From assembly GCA_009782565.1 (NCBI GenBank), contig WRIU01000006.1, positions 1 to 64,000 on the forward strand: DNA of 64,000 nucleotides, written 5' to 3'. The stretch's first letter is position 1; each line of letters opens with the position of its first letter. Both the position numbers and the translations under genes were made by a program. This document shows, piece after piece, positions 9,495 through 19,555 of this stretch. The DNA is from Betaproteobacteria bacterium. GTDB taxonomy: Bacteria; Pseudomonadota; Gammaproteobacteria; Burkholderiales; Rhodocyclaceae. The notes below the pieces were generated by a model. That model was not told where the DNA came from. It was given only the letters and a program-made list of their open reading frames with translations, and searched no databases.

Positions 9495-9537
9495 AAACGG
9501 TGAAATAATGCAGATGGATTGCTGCGCCCGCAATGAC
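9457..9537. repeat. Dispersed palindromic repeat element (RHCEERSDEAIQ-encoding type) at the hsdS/hsdR junction
   Basis: gtcattgcgaggagcgaagcgacgaagcaatcca (9457-9490) is followed by an internally deleted inverted arm, tggattgctgcgcccgcaatgac (9515-9537). Confidence 0.8.
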
Positions 9538-9558
9538 AAAGACAAGGAAGTTACGTAC

Positions 9559-12500
9559 ATGAGCCAATACCGCATCATCGCCGCCGACAACGAATCGACA
9601 GTCGTCGCCGAATATAAGCCTGCCCTGTGTGTGCGGGAGGATTCTTATCAATCCGAAGCGGAGCTTGAGCGGGACTTCATCAAACGCCTGCAAGGGCAAG
9701 GCTATGAACGCATCCACGTTACTGACGAAGCGGGTTTGATTGCCAACCTGCGCCGTCAGTTGGAGGCTTTGAACGACACGGCCTTTACCGACTCAGAATG
9801 GAAGCTGTTTTTCCGCGAGTGCATTTCCGGCGCGAACGACGGCATCGTGGAAAAAACCCGTCGGATACAGGACGACTATGTGCAAATCCTCAAGCGTGAG
9901 GACGGCAGCACGAAGAACATTTATCTGATCGACAAAAAGAACATCCATAACAACCGCCTCCAAGTCCTGAACCAATACGAGGAAGCGCGCGGCGCGCGTG
10001 AAAACCGCTACGACGTGACGATTCTGGTCAACGGCCTGCCGCTGATCCACGTCGAACTGAAGCGCCGGGGCGTGGCCATCCGCGAGGCGTTCAACCAGAT
10101 CAAACGCTATCAGCGGGACAGCTTTTGGGCAGCTTCCGGGCTGTATGAATATGTTCAGATTTTCGTCATCAGCAACGGCACCTACACCAAGTATTACAGC
10201 AACACCACCCGCGACCAGCACATCAGGGGGATGGGGGGCGATGAGCGCAAGAGCCGCAAAAAAACCAGCAACAGCTTTGAGTTCACAAGCTACTGGGCGG
10301 ACGCCACGAACAAGGTCATCGCCGACCTCACAGACTTTACCGCGACGTTCTTCGCCAAGCACACGATCCTGAACATCCTCACCCGCTACTGTGTGTTCAC
10401 TTCGGAAGAATTGCTGCTCGTCATGCGCCCATACCAGATCGCGGCGACCGAGCGAATCCTCTCGCGCATCGAAATTGCGGCCAACTATAAAAAAGCCGGC
10501 ACGGTCGAAGGCGGCGGATACATCTGGCACACCACCGGCAGCGGCAAGACGCTGACCAGCTTCAAGACGGCACAGCTTGCCAAGAACCTGCCCAGCATCG
10601 ACAAGGTGCTGTTCGTCGTTGACCGCAAAGACCTCGATTACCAGACCATGAAGGAGTACGACCGCTTCGAGAAAGGCGCGGCCAACTCCAACACCTCCAC
10701 GAGAGTGCTGAAACGGCAACTGGAAGACCCAAACGCCCGGATCATCATCACCACCATCCAGAAGCTCGGTATCTTTGTCGGCAAGAACAAGAATCACCCC
10801 GTATTCTGCAAGCACGTCGCGCTGATATTCGACGAATGCCACCGCTCCCAATTCGGGGAATTGCACCAGGCGATTACCAAGGCATTCAAGCGTTACCACA
10901 TCTTCGGCTTTACCGGCACGCCGATTTTCTCCAAAAACGCCGGACATGGCGGCAATCCGTTCCTGCGGACGACGGAACAGGCGTTTGGGGACAGGCTGCA
11001 TACCTACACCATCGTGGACGCCATCAACGATGGCAATGTGCTGCCGTTTCGCATCGACTACGTGAACACGGTGAAGATGTCGCCGGACGTGCAGGACGCG
11101 AAAGTCCGGGCTATCGACGTGGAAAAGGCCATGTCCGCCCCGGAGCGCGTGCGGGAGATCGTAAAGTACACGCTCGAACACTTCGACCAAAAGACCTACA
11201 GGAATAAAAACCGCGCCTTCTTCCAGCACCGGGTTATCGTGAATGTCGAAGAAGTCGCGGCCAGCAAACACGGCAAGGTAGAAGAGGAAAAAGCAAGCAG
11301 AAGGGTTGAGGGGTTCAATTCCATCTTTGCCGTGGCCTCGATTCCAATGGCGATGAAGTTCTACGAAGAATTCAAGCGCCAGAATGCGGAAAGCAGCCGC
11401 AAACTGCGTATCGCCACCATCTTCAGCTTCTGTGCCAACGAGGACGACCCGGAGGACACGCTTACCGATGAGGGGTTCGAGAACGACAAACTCGACAAGG
11501 CCTCCCGCGACTTTCTGGAAAGTGCCATTGCTGACTACAACGCCATGTTTGGAGCCAGCTACGATACTTCGGCGGACAAATTCCAGAATTTCTACAAAGA
11601 CCTGTCCTTACGTGTCAAAAACCGCGAGATTGACCTGCTGATCGTGGTCAACATGTTCCTGACGGGGTTTGACGCGACCACACTCAACACGCTCTGGGTG
11701 GACAAAAACCTGAAACAGCACGGGCTGATCCAGGCTTTTTCCCGCACCAACCGCATCCTCAATTCTGTTAAAACTTTTGGAAACATCATCTGTTTTCGTG
11801 ACCTGAAGCAAGCCACGGATGAGGCCATTGGCCTCTTTGGCGACCGGGAAGCGGGCGGTATCGTCCTGCTGAAAACCTATGACGAGTATTACAACGGGTA
11901 CGAAGAAAAAGGAAAGCACAAGCCAGGATACAAAGAACTCATTGGGCGGCTCGTCACGACCTACCCCTTGGGCGTCGACATCGTTGGCGAGATGGCAAAG
12001 AAGGGCTTTATCAACCTTTTTGGCGCAATCCTGCGCGTGAAAAACATTCTGACTTCTTTTGATGAGTTCGCGGGCAACGAAATTTTGTCCGAACGGGAAT
12101 TTCAGGATTATCAGAGCAGATACATCGATCTGTATCAGGAGTTTTCCAGGGACAAAAGCGCTGATAAAGAAAATATCAATGACGATGTGATTTTCGAGAT
12201 CGAGCTGATCAAGCAGATCGAGGTCAACATTGATTACATCCTCATGCTGGTGGCCAGATACCACGAAACGAACTGCACGGACTTGAGCATCCTTCAGGCG
12301 ATTGAAAAGGCTGTGAGTTCCAGTATCGAGCTTCGGAGCAAGAAAGAACTTATCGAAGGCTTTATTGCGCGGGTCAATACTGCAACCCAAGTGGACGACG
12401 ACTGGCAAAAGTACGTCCAGGAACAGAAGGAAAACGATTTGTCTGCCCTGATTGCTGCCGAGAAGCTGAAGCCGGAGGAAACACGGCGCTTTGTTGAAAA

Positions 12501-12660
12501 TTCCTTCCGTGATGGCGCGATCAGAACCACCGGCACGGATATTGATAGAATTTTGCCGCCCATGTCGCGATTTAGCGGCGGGGGGGAACGGACAACCAAA
12601 AAGCAGAACGTTATTGAAAAGCTGCTCAGGTTTTTTGAGAAGTATTTTGGGTTGTCATAA
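9559..12660 (+). CDS. hsdR: Type I restriction endonuclease subunit HsdR
   Basis: MRPYQIAATERIL, WHTTGSGKTLTSFKTA, FVVDRKDLDYQT, IFDECHRSQFGE, FGFTGTPIF helicase motifs; N-terminal nuclease region with LVNGLPLIHVELKRRG. Confidence 0.95.
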   Translation: MSQYRIIAADNESTVVAEYKPALCVREDSYQSEAELERDFIKRLQGQGYERIHVTDEAGLIANLRRQLEALNDTAFTDSEWKLFFRECISGANDGIVEKTRRIQDDYVQILKREDGSTKNIYLIDKKNIHNNRLQVLNQYEEARGARENRYDVTILVNGLPLIHVELKRRGVAIREAFNQIKRYQRDSFWAASGLYEYVQIFVISNGTYTKYYSNTTRDQHIRGMGGDERKSRKKTSNSFEFTSYWADATNKVIADLTDFTATFFAKHTILNILTRYCVFTSEELLLVMRPYQIAATERILSRIEIAANYKKAGTVEGGGYIWHTTGSGKTLTSFKTAQLAKNLPSIDKVLFVVDRKDLDYQTMKEYDRFEKGAANSNTSTRVLKRQLEDPNARIIITTIQKLGIFVGKNKNHPVFCKHVALIFDECHRSQFGELHQAITKAFKRYHIFGFTGTPIFSKNAGHGGNPFLRTTEQAFGDRLHTYTIVDAINDGNVLPFRIDYVNTVKMSPDVQDAKVRAIDVEKAMSAPERVREIVKYTLEHFDQKTYRNKNRAFFQHRVIVNVEEVAASKHGKVEEEKASRRVEGFNSIFAVASIPMAMKFYEEFKRQNAESSRKLRIATIFSFCANEDDPEDTLTDEGFENDKLDKASRDFLESAIADYNAMFGASYDTSADKFQNFYKDLSLRVKNREIDLLIVVNMFLTGFDATTLNTLWVDKNLKQHGLIQAFSRTNRILNSVKTFGNIICFRDLKQATDEAIGLFGDREAGGIVLLKTYDEYYNGYEEKGKHKPGYKELIGRLVTTYPLGVDIVGEMAKKGFINLFGAILRVKNILTSFDEFAGNEILSEREFQDYQSRYIDLYQEFSRDKSADKENINDDVIFEIELIKQIEVNIDYILMLVARYHETNCTDLSILQAIEKAVSSSIELRSKKELIEGFIARVNTATQVDDDWQKYVQEQKENDLSALIAAEKLKPEETRRFVENSFRDGAIRTTGTDIDRILPPMSRFSGGGERTTKKQNVIEKLLRFFEKYFGLS

Positions 12661-12701
12661 TAGGCTAGGCGTTCCGCCCCGGCTTTTCTCTCCCGCTGTT
12701 T

Positions 12702-13121
12702 TTACCCCACCTCGAAACTGCTGGTAGAAAGCTCCGCGTAATAGCGCCCCGAAACGGCGGTAAACCTCAGCACACAATAATCCGGGTCGGTCACGCCTTC
12801 GCGGTAATAGAGCGTGTCGCCCTCGCGCCAGATCATCTCCTTCGTCGCCGCGTCCTCACACACCTCCATGCTGCCCTGTAGCATCACGCCCCGGAAAGTG
12901 TCGCGGTCGAAAAAATAGATGCACGCTTTTGGATTGGCGCGGAATTGCGTCACGCGCATGCTGGACGTATTGGTTGTGAACCAGAAAGTCTTGATGCCGT
13001 CATGCTTGCGCGGTTCGAGCATGGCCTTGATGTTGGGAAAACCGTTCTGATCGACGGAACCCACGATCGACACATTCCGGCTGTCGATCAATTCACCGAT
13101 CATTTGAGCCGTTACCTGCAT
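12702..13121 (-). CDS. Pyridoxamine 5'-phosphate oxidase-like flavin/heme-binding family protein
   Basis: NVSIVGSVDQNGFPNIKAMLEPRKHDGIKTFWFTTNTSSMRVTQFRANPKACIYFFDR is typical of the general-stress PPOX family; the in-frame ATG at 13121 is preferred over the longer ORF. Confidence 0.85.
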   Translation of the reverse strand: MQVTAQMIGELIDSRNVSIVGSVDQNGFPNIKAMLEPRKHDGIKTFWFTTNTSSMRVTQFRANPKACIYFFDRDTFRGVMLQGSMEVCEDAATKEMIWREGDTLYYREGVTDPDYCVLRFTAVSGRYYAELSTSSFEVG

Positions 13122-13122
13122 T

Positions 13123-16100
13123 TTACTTCCCTCCCTCTTCACCATTTTGATCACACTTCTCGTCGCCAGTGGCCGTTTCTGAAGCGATAGGCTGTGGAAC
13201 AGTTTTTTTCTTCCACATCCGCCCGGTTTTCTTCCAGTAGCCATTCTTGAGCCACGCGGAAAATCCCCGGCTCAACCAGCGGATGAGGATATTTGCAAGC
13301 CAGAGCGTCCAGGCCAGCATGAGCGCGCGGTATAGCCAGATTGGCAGGCTGAAGACCGTGGCGACGGGCAGCAGTGAATCACTCTGGTCAGCAAACCAAG
13401 CCAAATTGTTGTTGCCGGAACCATAGCCACGAATGCCCATGTCGGGTACGCCAAGCAGACCTTCAGGCACGGTGTTGATGAGCTTGTACAGCATCATGGC
13501 GGTCAGTATGACGATGCCTACCTGCATGGCGTTAAACCTGCGCGCAGGCCAATCCGAACAGGATTCGCGCCGCACACGCCAGTCGATAACGAGCAGCCAG
13601 AGTGTAATGACAAACAGCGTCATCCACGAAAAGGTGGAAAAACCCAACACGAGCAGGAACCATTGCCAGCGTTTAAGCGAAGAAATACCGCTTTTCGCCA
13701 GCAGGAAAGCAAGGAGAAGCGCCGCCAGTAGTTCACCCCAATAGAGCACTGCCGGGCCAACTACCGGACCGCTCGTTGCAAGAATCCAGCGCTGTTTGCC
13801 GAGAACGACGCGCAAGTTGATGTTGGCCGCTGGCAAGCCAAGGGCGATGCCCGGACTGGACATGAAAAAGCCAACCTCCCCCTGATGACGCAGCCGGAGC
13901 GTGTAGGTTTGCGACCCTGGCGAAACGGGCAGGCTCAGGCGATTTTCGCGCGCTTGCAGGTTCAGGGGGACTCCGCCGCGCCGCACTTCGAGCACTTCCA
14001 GTTCCGACGGCAGGGTGATGAGATGCTCGCCTCCCTGACTCGCCCGCAGATTGAATTCCAGCGTGACATCGCTGGCATGCTGGCCGACATGGTTCTCCAG
14101 CCGCACACTGTCGATGGCGCGGATTCCGCCCTCGGTCTTGACGGGCTGCGTCAGGGTCAGCACCAATTTTTCGCCGGGTAAGGGATGGAATACAAACATC
14201 ACATCTTCCCCGCTGCTTTTGAGAGTCACCGGCACGCCTTCCCACTCCAGATGCCAAGAGGGATTCACGGTGACGCGCCAGGTTTCCGCATGTTCCGTCA
14301 GAAGCGGGGCGCGCAGTTCGATGACATTCTTCACTTTGTCCAGCCGGGCCGTCCAGTTGGCCGTATTGGTCTTGCTTGCAAAAACCGCCAGGGCGCGGCC
14401 ATCCTGAACCTTGAGTTCGGGGGTGGTGATGTGTTCGCCGGGCAACAGCGGCACAGGGAAGGTAAAACCGCCGTCCTCCGGCGCGATGCGCCTGACCTGG
14501 GTACGGACGCTCCAGTCGAGATCAAAAATGAGATCGCGCTGCACATGTACGAAAGGCGGAAATTGCTGTGCCGACGACGACAAAGCCATGGCAGCGTCTC
14601 CCCCACCTTTCCGGTCGGTGGACGGCGCAGCCGTGGCAGCGGCCACACGGGAGAAATTGAGCGTTTCCCCCAGAAGACGCCCTTCGTCGATACCATCGGC
14701 CTGCCAGTACGCGCTGCCGAATTCGATCTGCGCGGGACGAATCGGAAAGCCGAGCGAAGCGGAATCGTCATCGAGCGCATATTCGAGCTGGACATGATGG
14801 ACGCCACGCGGCAGGGCAATGTAGTTTTGCTCCCCGACGCGCAACACCGGCTGTGCCTCACCGTTGACGCGCGCACCGCGCAGGGTCATCTGCTCGTCTG
14901 GCACAGGCAGCGGCAGCGAGGTCACCGCCTCGACGTGCGCCACGAGCATCACTTTGAATTGCGATGCGTCGGCATCAATGCGAACCTTGGCGATATCCAC
15001 GCAAGATGGCGAGCATGCGGGCGCTTTGAGCAGACGGGTTCTTAATTCCTCCAGCAGATCATCGGGCGGGAATGCGCTGCTTTCAGGCGGCGCGGCAGCG
15101 GTAGGCGTGGAAAAACCCAATCCGACCGCCACAAAACCCGCAAGGCACAATATGAAGAGCGCCGCCGTAGCGGAAGGCGTCGAAGCCTTTGCCGCGCCGG
15201 GTTTCCCCCACGACGAAGGCGCACCTGCGCCGGGGAAAACCATGCGAACCGAACGCCAGACGAGCCAGCCCAACAGCGCGACGATCAGCAGGCGCAGCAA
15301 ACGGGTCAACCAGGGCGGACTGAGCAGCAGCCGCACGCTCTGCGCTTCAGTGACAGGCCCTGACCAATGCAGCCTGTAGGAATGCCCCAATGTCCAGGCC
15401 GGTTCGCCGCCGCCCGTCTGCGTGACGGTGGATTGGGCATAACGCTGGCGCTGCTCAGGCGCATAAGCGGACATACCCCTTCTCAATGTGGCGGGTTTCT
15501 CAGCTTCTTTTGACATCACTACGGCCCCTTGTGACCTCATTACGGCTTCTTGTGAGCTTTTTATTGATAATGATTCGGGCGGCGGCGGAGAAGCGGGAGA
15601 AACCGCGCCCAATTCAGCGATCCTCTCCATCCTGTCAACAGCGGAATCTTGCTCATCAGGCATGTCCGCAGGCATATCCACCAGCACGGCTTCCACCATG
15701 CCCCCCCCTTCAAGCTGAGGATACAGCGCGGTACGAATCTGCGTCGGGATGAACAAAACTGCTGCGCCGACAAAACAGAGCAGCGCAATACGTTCTCCGG
15801 CGCGCAACACCTTACGCAAACGCCCTTCCGGCAAGGCACGGCACAGCAAGGCCAGGATGATGACGGCAGCAAAAGGCTGAACCGGCGCGGACTCGTGCAT
15901 TCCAAGAGTCAGGTAGGCGATGGAGATCACTCCGCCCACCGTGCCGAACATCCGCCAGGCCAGCAACGCGAAGAAGGCTGCGAGAAAAACATCCAGAATT
16001 GTCCAACGTTCCACCCACACGTTACCCGAAGCTCTATCCACGCCCGGCGCGGCAATCAGCCGGTAACCGTAAGGCATTCGCAGAGTGGTTTCCACGCTGT

Positions 16101-17499
16101 CGAACGACTGTTGCCAACCCGTGACCGGAACCCGGCTTGAGACATCCGCCTCCAGACGCACACCCGCGTTGAGCGTGACATTCATCTGATGCCATTCCAC
16201 GCCGGTCAACGTCTCGTCCGCGCCGACTGTCACCAGCAGCGCCGCCGACAAATCATCGGGGGCTTCTCTTCGTGCCATAAGGCTATCGGCGCGTTCCAGC
16301 CTGTAAGGCTTCGCCACATCGAACCGCCAGCCCTGGCGCATGCTTCCCTCGATGCGATCCCGCGCGAAAAATCCCTTTCCGGAAAAATCCAGCCACATAT
16401 CGCGTTTCAGCACTAACCGCTGGCCTTCGCGTTCGTTCTGCCCACGGGAACGTTCCTCGATCTGGAAACGCGCCTTGGGATTGACCACGAAAGCGGGCAA
16501 CGACAACCACCCTGCTGGCACACCCGCCTGACGGGGGTCGACATTGAGCATGCTCTCGTTGGGAGAAACCGCCGTGACGCGCAAGACAGGAGTAGCTTCG
16601 TAGCTCCAAACTTCCTGCTGGCGTTCCGGAGAGAATATGGGTTCGACATCTTCCAGCGGCTTATTGAGGCGGGCTTCGACCTCGACCACTGCCTGTCCGG
16701 GCATCACCTGCACTTGCAAGCGCCCATCCGTATCCAAGCGCGCCGCCCAGGGCGAAGAAATGCTTATCGGTACGAAGTGCGCGGGTAAAACATTCGATAC
16801 GCTCCATTCGCGCGCCTTGCCTGAAACCTTGAGTAAAAACCGTGTCGTGAGGCGTGCCGGAATCCCGTCGGAGAGCTTGCGAAACACCTGAATATCGAGA
16901 CTGTCCTCCGCCCGCGTTACCGCGTCTTCCTGCGCGCCCAACATAAGCGCCTTGCCGTGACGCGCCAGCGGCAATACGGGTTTGCCGTCGATCACGAGCG
17001 AGACCAGCGCCACGTTCTCTGGAATATCCATCGCCTGTGGGCGTTCCTGCCACGAAATCCAGCCGCTTACCGCATGCCGGCCCTTCGTCAGCCACACGAC
17101 CGGAGTATCGCCTCTCAGCAGTACCGGATGCGCCCGGCCATCGACCGCGACCTGTTGCGGCCAGTATTTACGGTTACCCGGCAAGGGCACGGCGCTTTCA
17201 TACTGCAATTCCCAATTCTGGAGAAACTTCATACCGTCGCCCTGCCGCGCGGCTTCCAGCTTCAATTCCCCCGGCCAGGCGCAGAAAGAGCGATCATGCT
17301 GACCCGAAACGGATGGGCAAAGCCAAGCTTCCTGTCCGTGCAGCGCCCAGCCTTTCCACGGTTTCAGGGATTCCGGAATAGTGCTGTCACCACTGCCTGC
17401 TGCCGCCAGCACGGCTCCGCTCCACAAAACCGGCACAAGCACCATCACCCCAAACAAAAACGCCCTAAACCCCATTTTCTGCCCAAGATGGTTTTTCAT
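13123..17499 (-). CDS. Very large predicted membrane/periplasmic protein of unknown function
   Basis: 1458-aa ORF; signal-like N-terminus; hydrophobic clusters mid-protein and near the C-terminus (e.g. ILDVFLAAFFALLAWRMFGTVGGVISIAYLTLG; LYWGELLAALLLAFLLA). Confidence 0.85.
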   Translation of the reverse strand: MKNHLGQKMGFRAFLFGVMVLVPVLWSGAVLAAAGSGDSTIPESLKPWKGWALHGQEAWLCPSVSGQHDRSFCAWPGELKLEAARQGDGMKFLQNWELQYESAVPLPGNRKYWPQQVAVDGRAHPVLLRGDTPVVWLTKGRHAVSGWISWQERPQAMDIPENVALVSLVIDGKPVLPLARHGKALMLGAQEDAVTRAEDSLDIQVFRKLSDGIPARLTTRFLLKVSGKAREWSVSNVLPAHFVPISISSPWAARLDTDGRLQVQVMPGQAVVEVEARLNKPLEDVEPIFSPERQQEVWSYEATPVLRVTAVSPNESMLNVDPRQAGVPAGWLSLPAFVVNPKARFQIEERSRGQNEREGQRLVLKRDMWLDFSGKGFFARDRIEGSMRQGWRFDVAKPYRLERADSLMARREAPDDLSAALLVTVGADETLTGVEWHQMNVTLNAGVRLEADVSSRVPVTGWQQSFDSVETTLRMPYGYRLIAAPGVDRASGNVWVERWTILDVFLAAFFALLAWRMFGTVGGVISIAYLTLGMHESAPVQPFAAVIILALLCRALPEGRLRKVLRAGERIALLCFVGAAVLFIPTQIRTALYPQLEGGGMVEAVLVDMPADMPDEQDSAVDRMERIAELGAVSPASPPPPESLSIKSSQEAVMRSQGAVVMSKEAEKPATLRRGMSAYAPEQRQRYAQSTVTQTGGGEPAWTLGHSYRLHWSGPVTEAQSVRLLLSPPWLTRLLRLLIVALLGWLVWRSVRMVFPGAGAPSSWGKPGAAKASTPSATAALFILCLAGFVAVGLGFSTPTAAAPPESSAFPPDDLLEELRTRLLKAPACSPSCVDIAKVRIDADASQFKVMLVAHVEAVTSLPLPVPDEQMTLRGARVNGEAQPVLRVGEQNYIALPRGVHHVQLEYALDDDSASLGFPIRPAQIEFGSAYWQADGIDEGRLLGETLNFSRVAAATAAPSTDRKGGGDAAMALSSSAQQFPPFVHVQRDLIFDLDWSVRTQVRRIAPEDGGFTFPVPLLPGEHITTPELKVQDGRALAVFASKTNTANWTARLDKVKNVIELRAPLLTEHAETWRVTVNPSWHLEWEGVPVTLKSSGEDVMFVFHPLPGEKLVLTLTQPVKTEGGIRAIDSVRLENHVGQHASDVTLEFNLRASQGGEHLITLPSELEVLEVRRGGVPLNLQARENRLSLPVSPGSQTYTLRLRHQGEVGFFMSSPGIALGLPAANINLRVVLGKQRWILATSGPVVGPAVLYWGELLAALLLAFLLAKSGISSLKRWQWFLLVLGFSTFSWMTLFVITLWLLVIDWRVRRESCSDWPARRFNAMQVGIVILTAMMLYKLINTVPEGLLGVPDMGIRGYGSGNNNLAWFADQSDSLLPVATVFSLPIWLYRALMLAWTLWLANILIRWLSRGFSAWLKNGYWKKTGRMWKKKTVPQPIASETATGDEKCDQNGEEGGK

Positions 17500-17584
17500 T
17501 ATTCGTCCCCGCCCGGTTTACATTTAGATATTGTAAATATAAAACAGAAAACCCAACCTTCCCTTCCTGTCGCTTTTGCCCGCC

Positions 17585-19468
17585 ATGCCGATCCAGCCCG
17601 CCACGCTCCTGTTCGCCCCCGACGGTACGCCTCGTTCGGACATGTTCGATGATGTTTATCACTCTGCCGATGGCGGACTGGGGCAAGCACGGCATGTTTT
17701 TCTGGGCGGAAACGGCCTGCCGGAACGCTGGCGTGGTCGAGACCGCTTTGTCATCGTGGAAACGGGGTTCGGGCTTGGGTTGAATTTCCTGGCCACCTGG
17801 GCGGCCTGGCGGGAAGACGCTGCCCGTGCGCGCGTACTGCATTTCATTTCCTGCGAACTGCACCCGTTCCGGGTCGATGACCTGGCGCGGCTCCATGCCA
17901 ACTGGCCGGAGCTTGCGCCGCTCGCCGCCCAGTTGCGCGCCCAATGGCCCGTGCTCGCGGGAGGGATGCACCGCCTGCATCTGGATGGGGGGAGGGTGTG
18001 CCTGACACTGTATTTCGGCGATGTCCGTGAGGGATTGGCGCAGATCGACGCATGTGCCGACGCTTTTTTTCTGGATGGCTTTTCTCCCGCCAAAAACCCG
18101 GTCATGTGGTCGGCGCGGGTCTTTCATCTGCTCTCGCGTCTGGCTGCTCCGGGGGCAAGCCTGTCGACGTGGTCGGTTGCGGGGGAAGTGCGCGAGGGTT
18201 TGCGCCGCGCGCGGTTCCTCGTGGAGAAAGCGCCGGGTTTCGGCGGCAAGCGGGAAATGCTGCGCGGCGCGCTTCATCCAGAGGCGCGCGCGCGCCAGCC
18301 TTCTTTGCCTCCAGCCTTGCGTCAGGCGGTCATCATCGGTGCGGGCGCGGCGGGGACGGCGGTTTGTGAACGTTTGTGTGCGCGCGGCTGGGAGATCGAC
18401 ATCATCGACTCCGCCGATGGGCCGGGCCGGGGGGCTTCCGGCAATCACGCCGGAGTATTGCGCCCACAGCCCAGTTTCGACGACAACCGCATGAGCCGCA
18501 TCACGCGCGCCGGGGCGCTGTACGGCTGGCGGCGCATCGGGGAAATCCTTGCCTCGGGCATGAAGCTCCGCGCGGCGGCTTGCGGGGTTTTCCATCTCGC
18601 GCGCGACACGGAACAGGAAATGAAGATGCGGGCCGTGGTCGAACGCCTCGCCCTGCCCGAAGAACTGCTTCGTCAGGCCGATGCCATTGAAGCGAGCGAG
18701 AGTATTGGCTGGCGCGTCCCGCGCGGCGGCTGGCATTTTCCGGGCTGCGGATGGGTGCAGCCTCCGAGTTTGTGCGCGACCAATCTCGCCACCTTCCAGG
18801 AGCGCGTCCGCGCGCACTGGTCTTGCCCTGTCGCGGCCATCGAGCGCCGTGGAGAATGCTGGCATGCGCTCGCTGCCGATGGCTGCACCATCGCCCGCGC
18901 GCCGGTCATGATTCTCGCTGCCGGAGTCGGAGTGAACCGCTTTTCGCAGGCCGAAAATGTGCCGGTGTTCAGCGCGCGCGGGCAGGTTAGCGTATTGCCC
19001 GCCGCAACAGGCAACGCCCCGCGCGTCGTGGTCTGCCAGGGGGGTTACGTGACGCCCGAAGTCGACGGCTTGCGTTGCGCGGGAGCCAGTTTCGACGTTG
19101 GCGACCCCGACCCCGCCGCGCGCCTGATCGACCAGCGGGCCAACCTCGCCAAGCTGGAGAGCATCCTGCCTGGTTACACAGAAGGGTTGAATGCCGACAT
19201 GCTCGGCGCGCGTGTCGGTTTCCGTCCGGTTTCACCCGACCGCCTGCCATTGGTTGGAGCCATGCCCATCGACAGCCAATCCAGTCATCCGGGGCTGTAC
19301 ATCCTCTCCGGTTTCGGCGCGCGCGGGCTGGCCTGGGCAACGCTTACAGGCGAGATACTGGCATCACGGATAGAAGACGAGCCGCTGCCGCTGGAGCGTG
19401 AATTGGTCGATGCCATGAGCCCTGGGCGCTTTTTTCGTACATTGAAACCGGAAATGAATCACGGATAG
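17585..19468 (+). CDS. mnmC: Bifunctional tRNA (mnm5s2U34) methyltransferase/FAD-dependent cmnm5U oxidoreductase
   Basis: FVIVETGFGLGLNFLATW SAM domain plus AVIIGAGAAGTAVCERL FAD domain and HPGLYILSGFGARGLAWA; the ATG at 17585 or the upstream TTG may be the start. Confidence 0.93.
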   Translation: MPIQPATLLFAPDGTPRSDMFDDVYHSADGGLGQARHVFLGGNGLPERWRGRDRFVIVETGFGLGLNFLATWAAWREDAARARVLHFISCELHPFRVDDLARLHANWPELAPLAAQLRAQWPVLAGGMHRLHLDGGRVCLTLYFGDVREGLAQIDACADAFFLDGFSPAKNPVMWSARVFHLLSRLAAPGASLSTWSVAGEVREGLRRARFLVEKAPGFGGKREMLRGALHPEARARQPSLPPALRQAVIIGAGAAGTAVCERLCARGWEIDIIDSADGPGRGASGNHAGVLRPQPSFDDNRMSRITRAGALYGWRRIGEILASGMKLRAAACGVFHLARDTEQEMKMRAVVERLALPEELLRQADAIEASESIGWRVPRGGWHFPGCGWVQPPSLCATNLATFQERVRAHWSCPVAAIERRGECWHALAADGCTIARAPVMILAAGVGVNRFSQAENVPVFSARGQVSVLPAATGNAPRVVVCQGGYVTPEVDGLRCAGASFDVGDPDPAARLIDQRANLAKLESILPGYTEGLNADMLGARVGFRPVSPDRLPLVGAMPIDSQSSHPGLYILSGFGARGLAWATLTGEILASRIEDEPLPLERELVDAMSPGRFFRTLKPEMNHG

Positions 19469-19555
19469 CGGCAAGCATCTGGGCTGATAAACTCCAACGG
19501 TCGCTTCCATTTTTGTAATATAAATATCTAATAGCTTTTCAAAAAAAGTACAGCC

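Noticed and set aside
9793-11271. 492-aa minus-strand ORF
   Set aside because: Antisense to hsdR, which carries clear helicase motifs
17465-18865. 466-aa minus-strand ORF
   Set aside because: Antisense to mnmC
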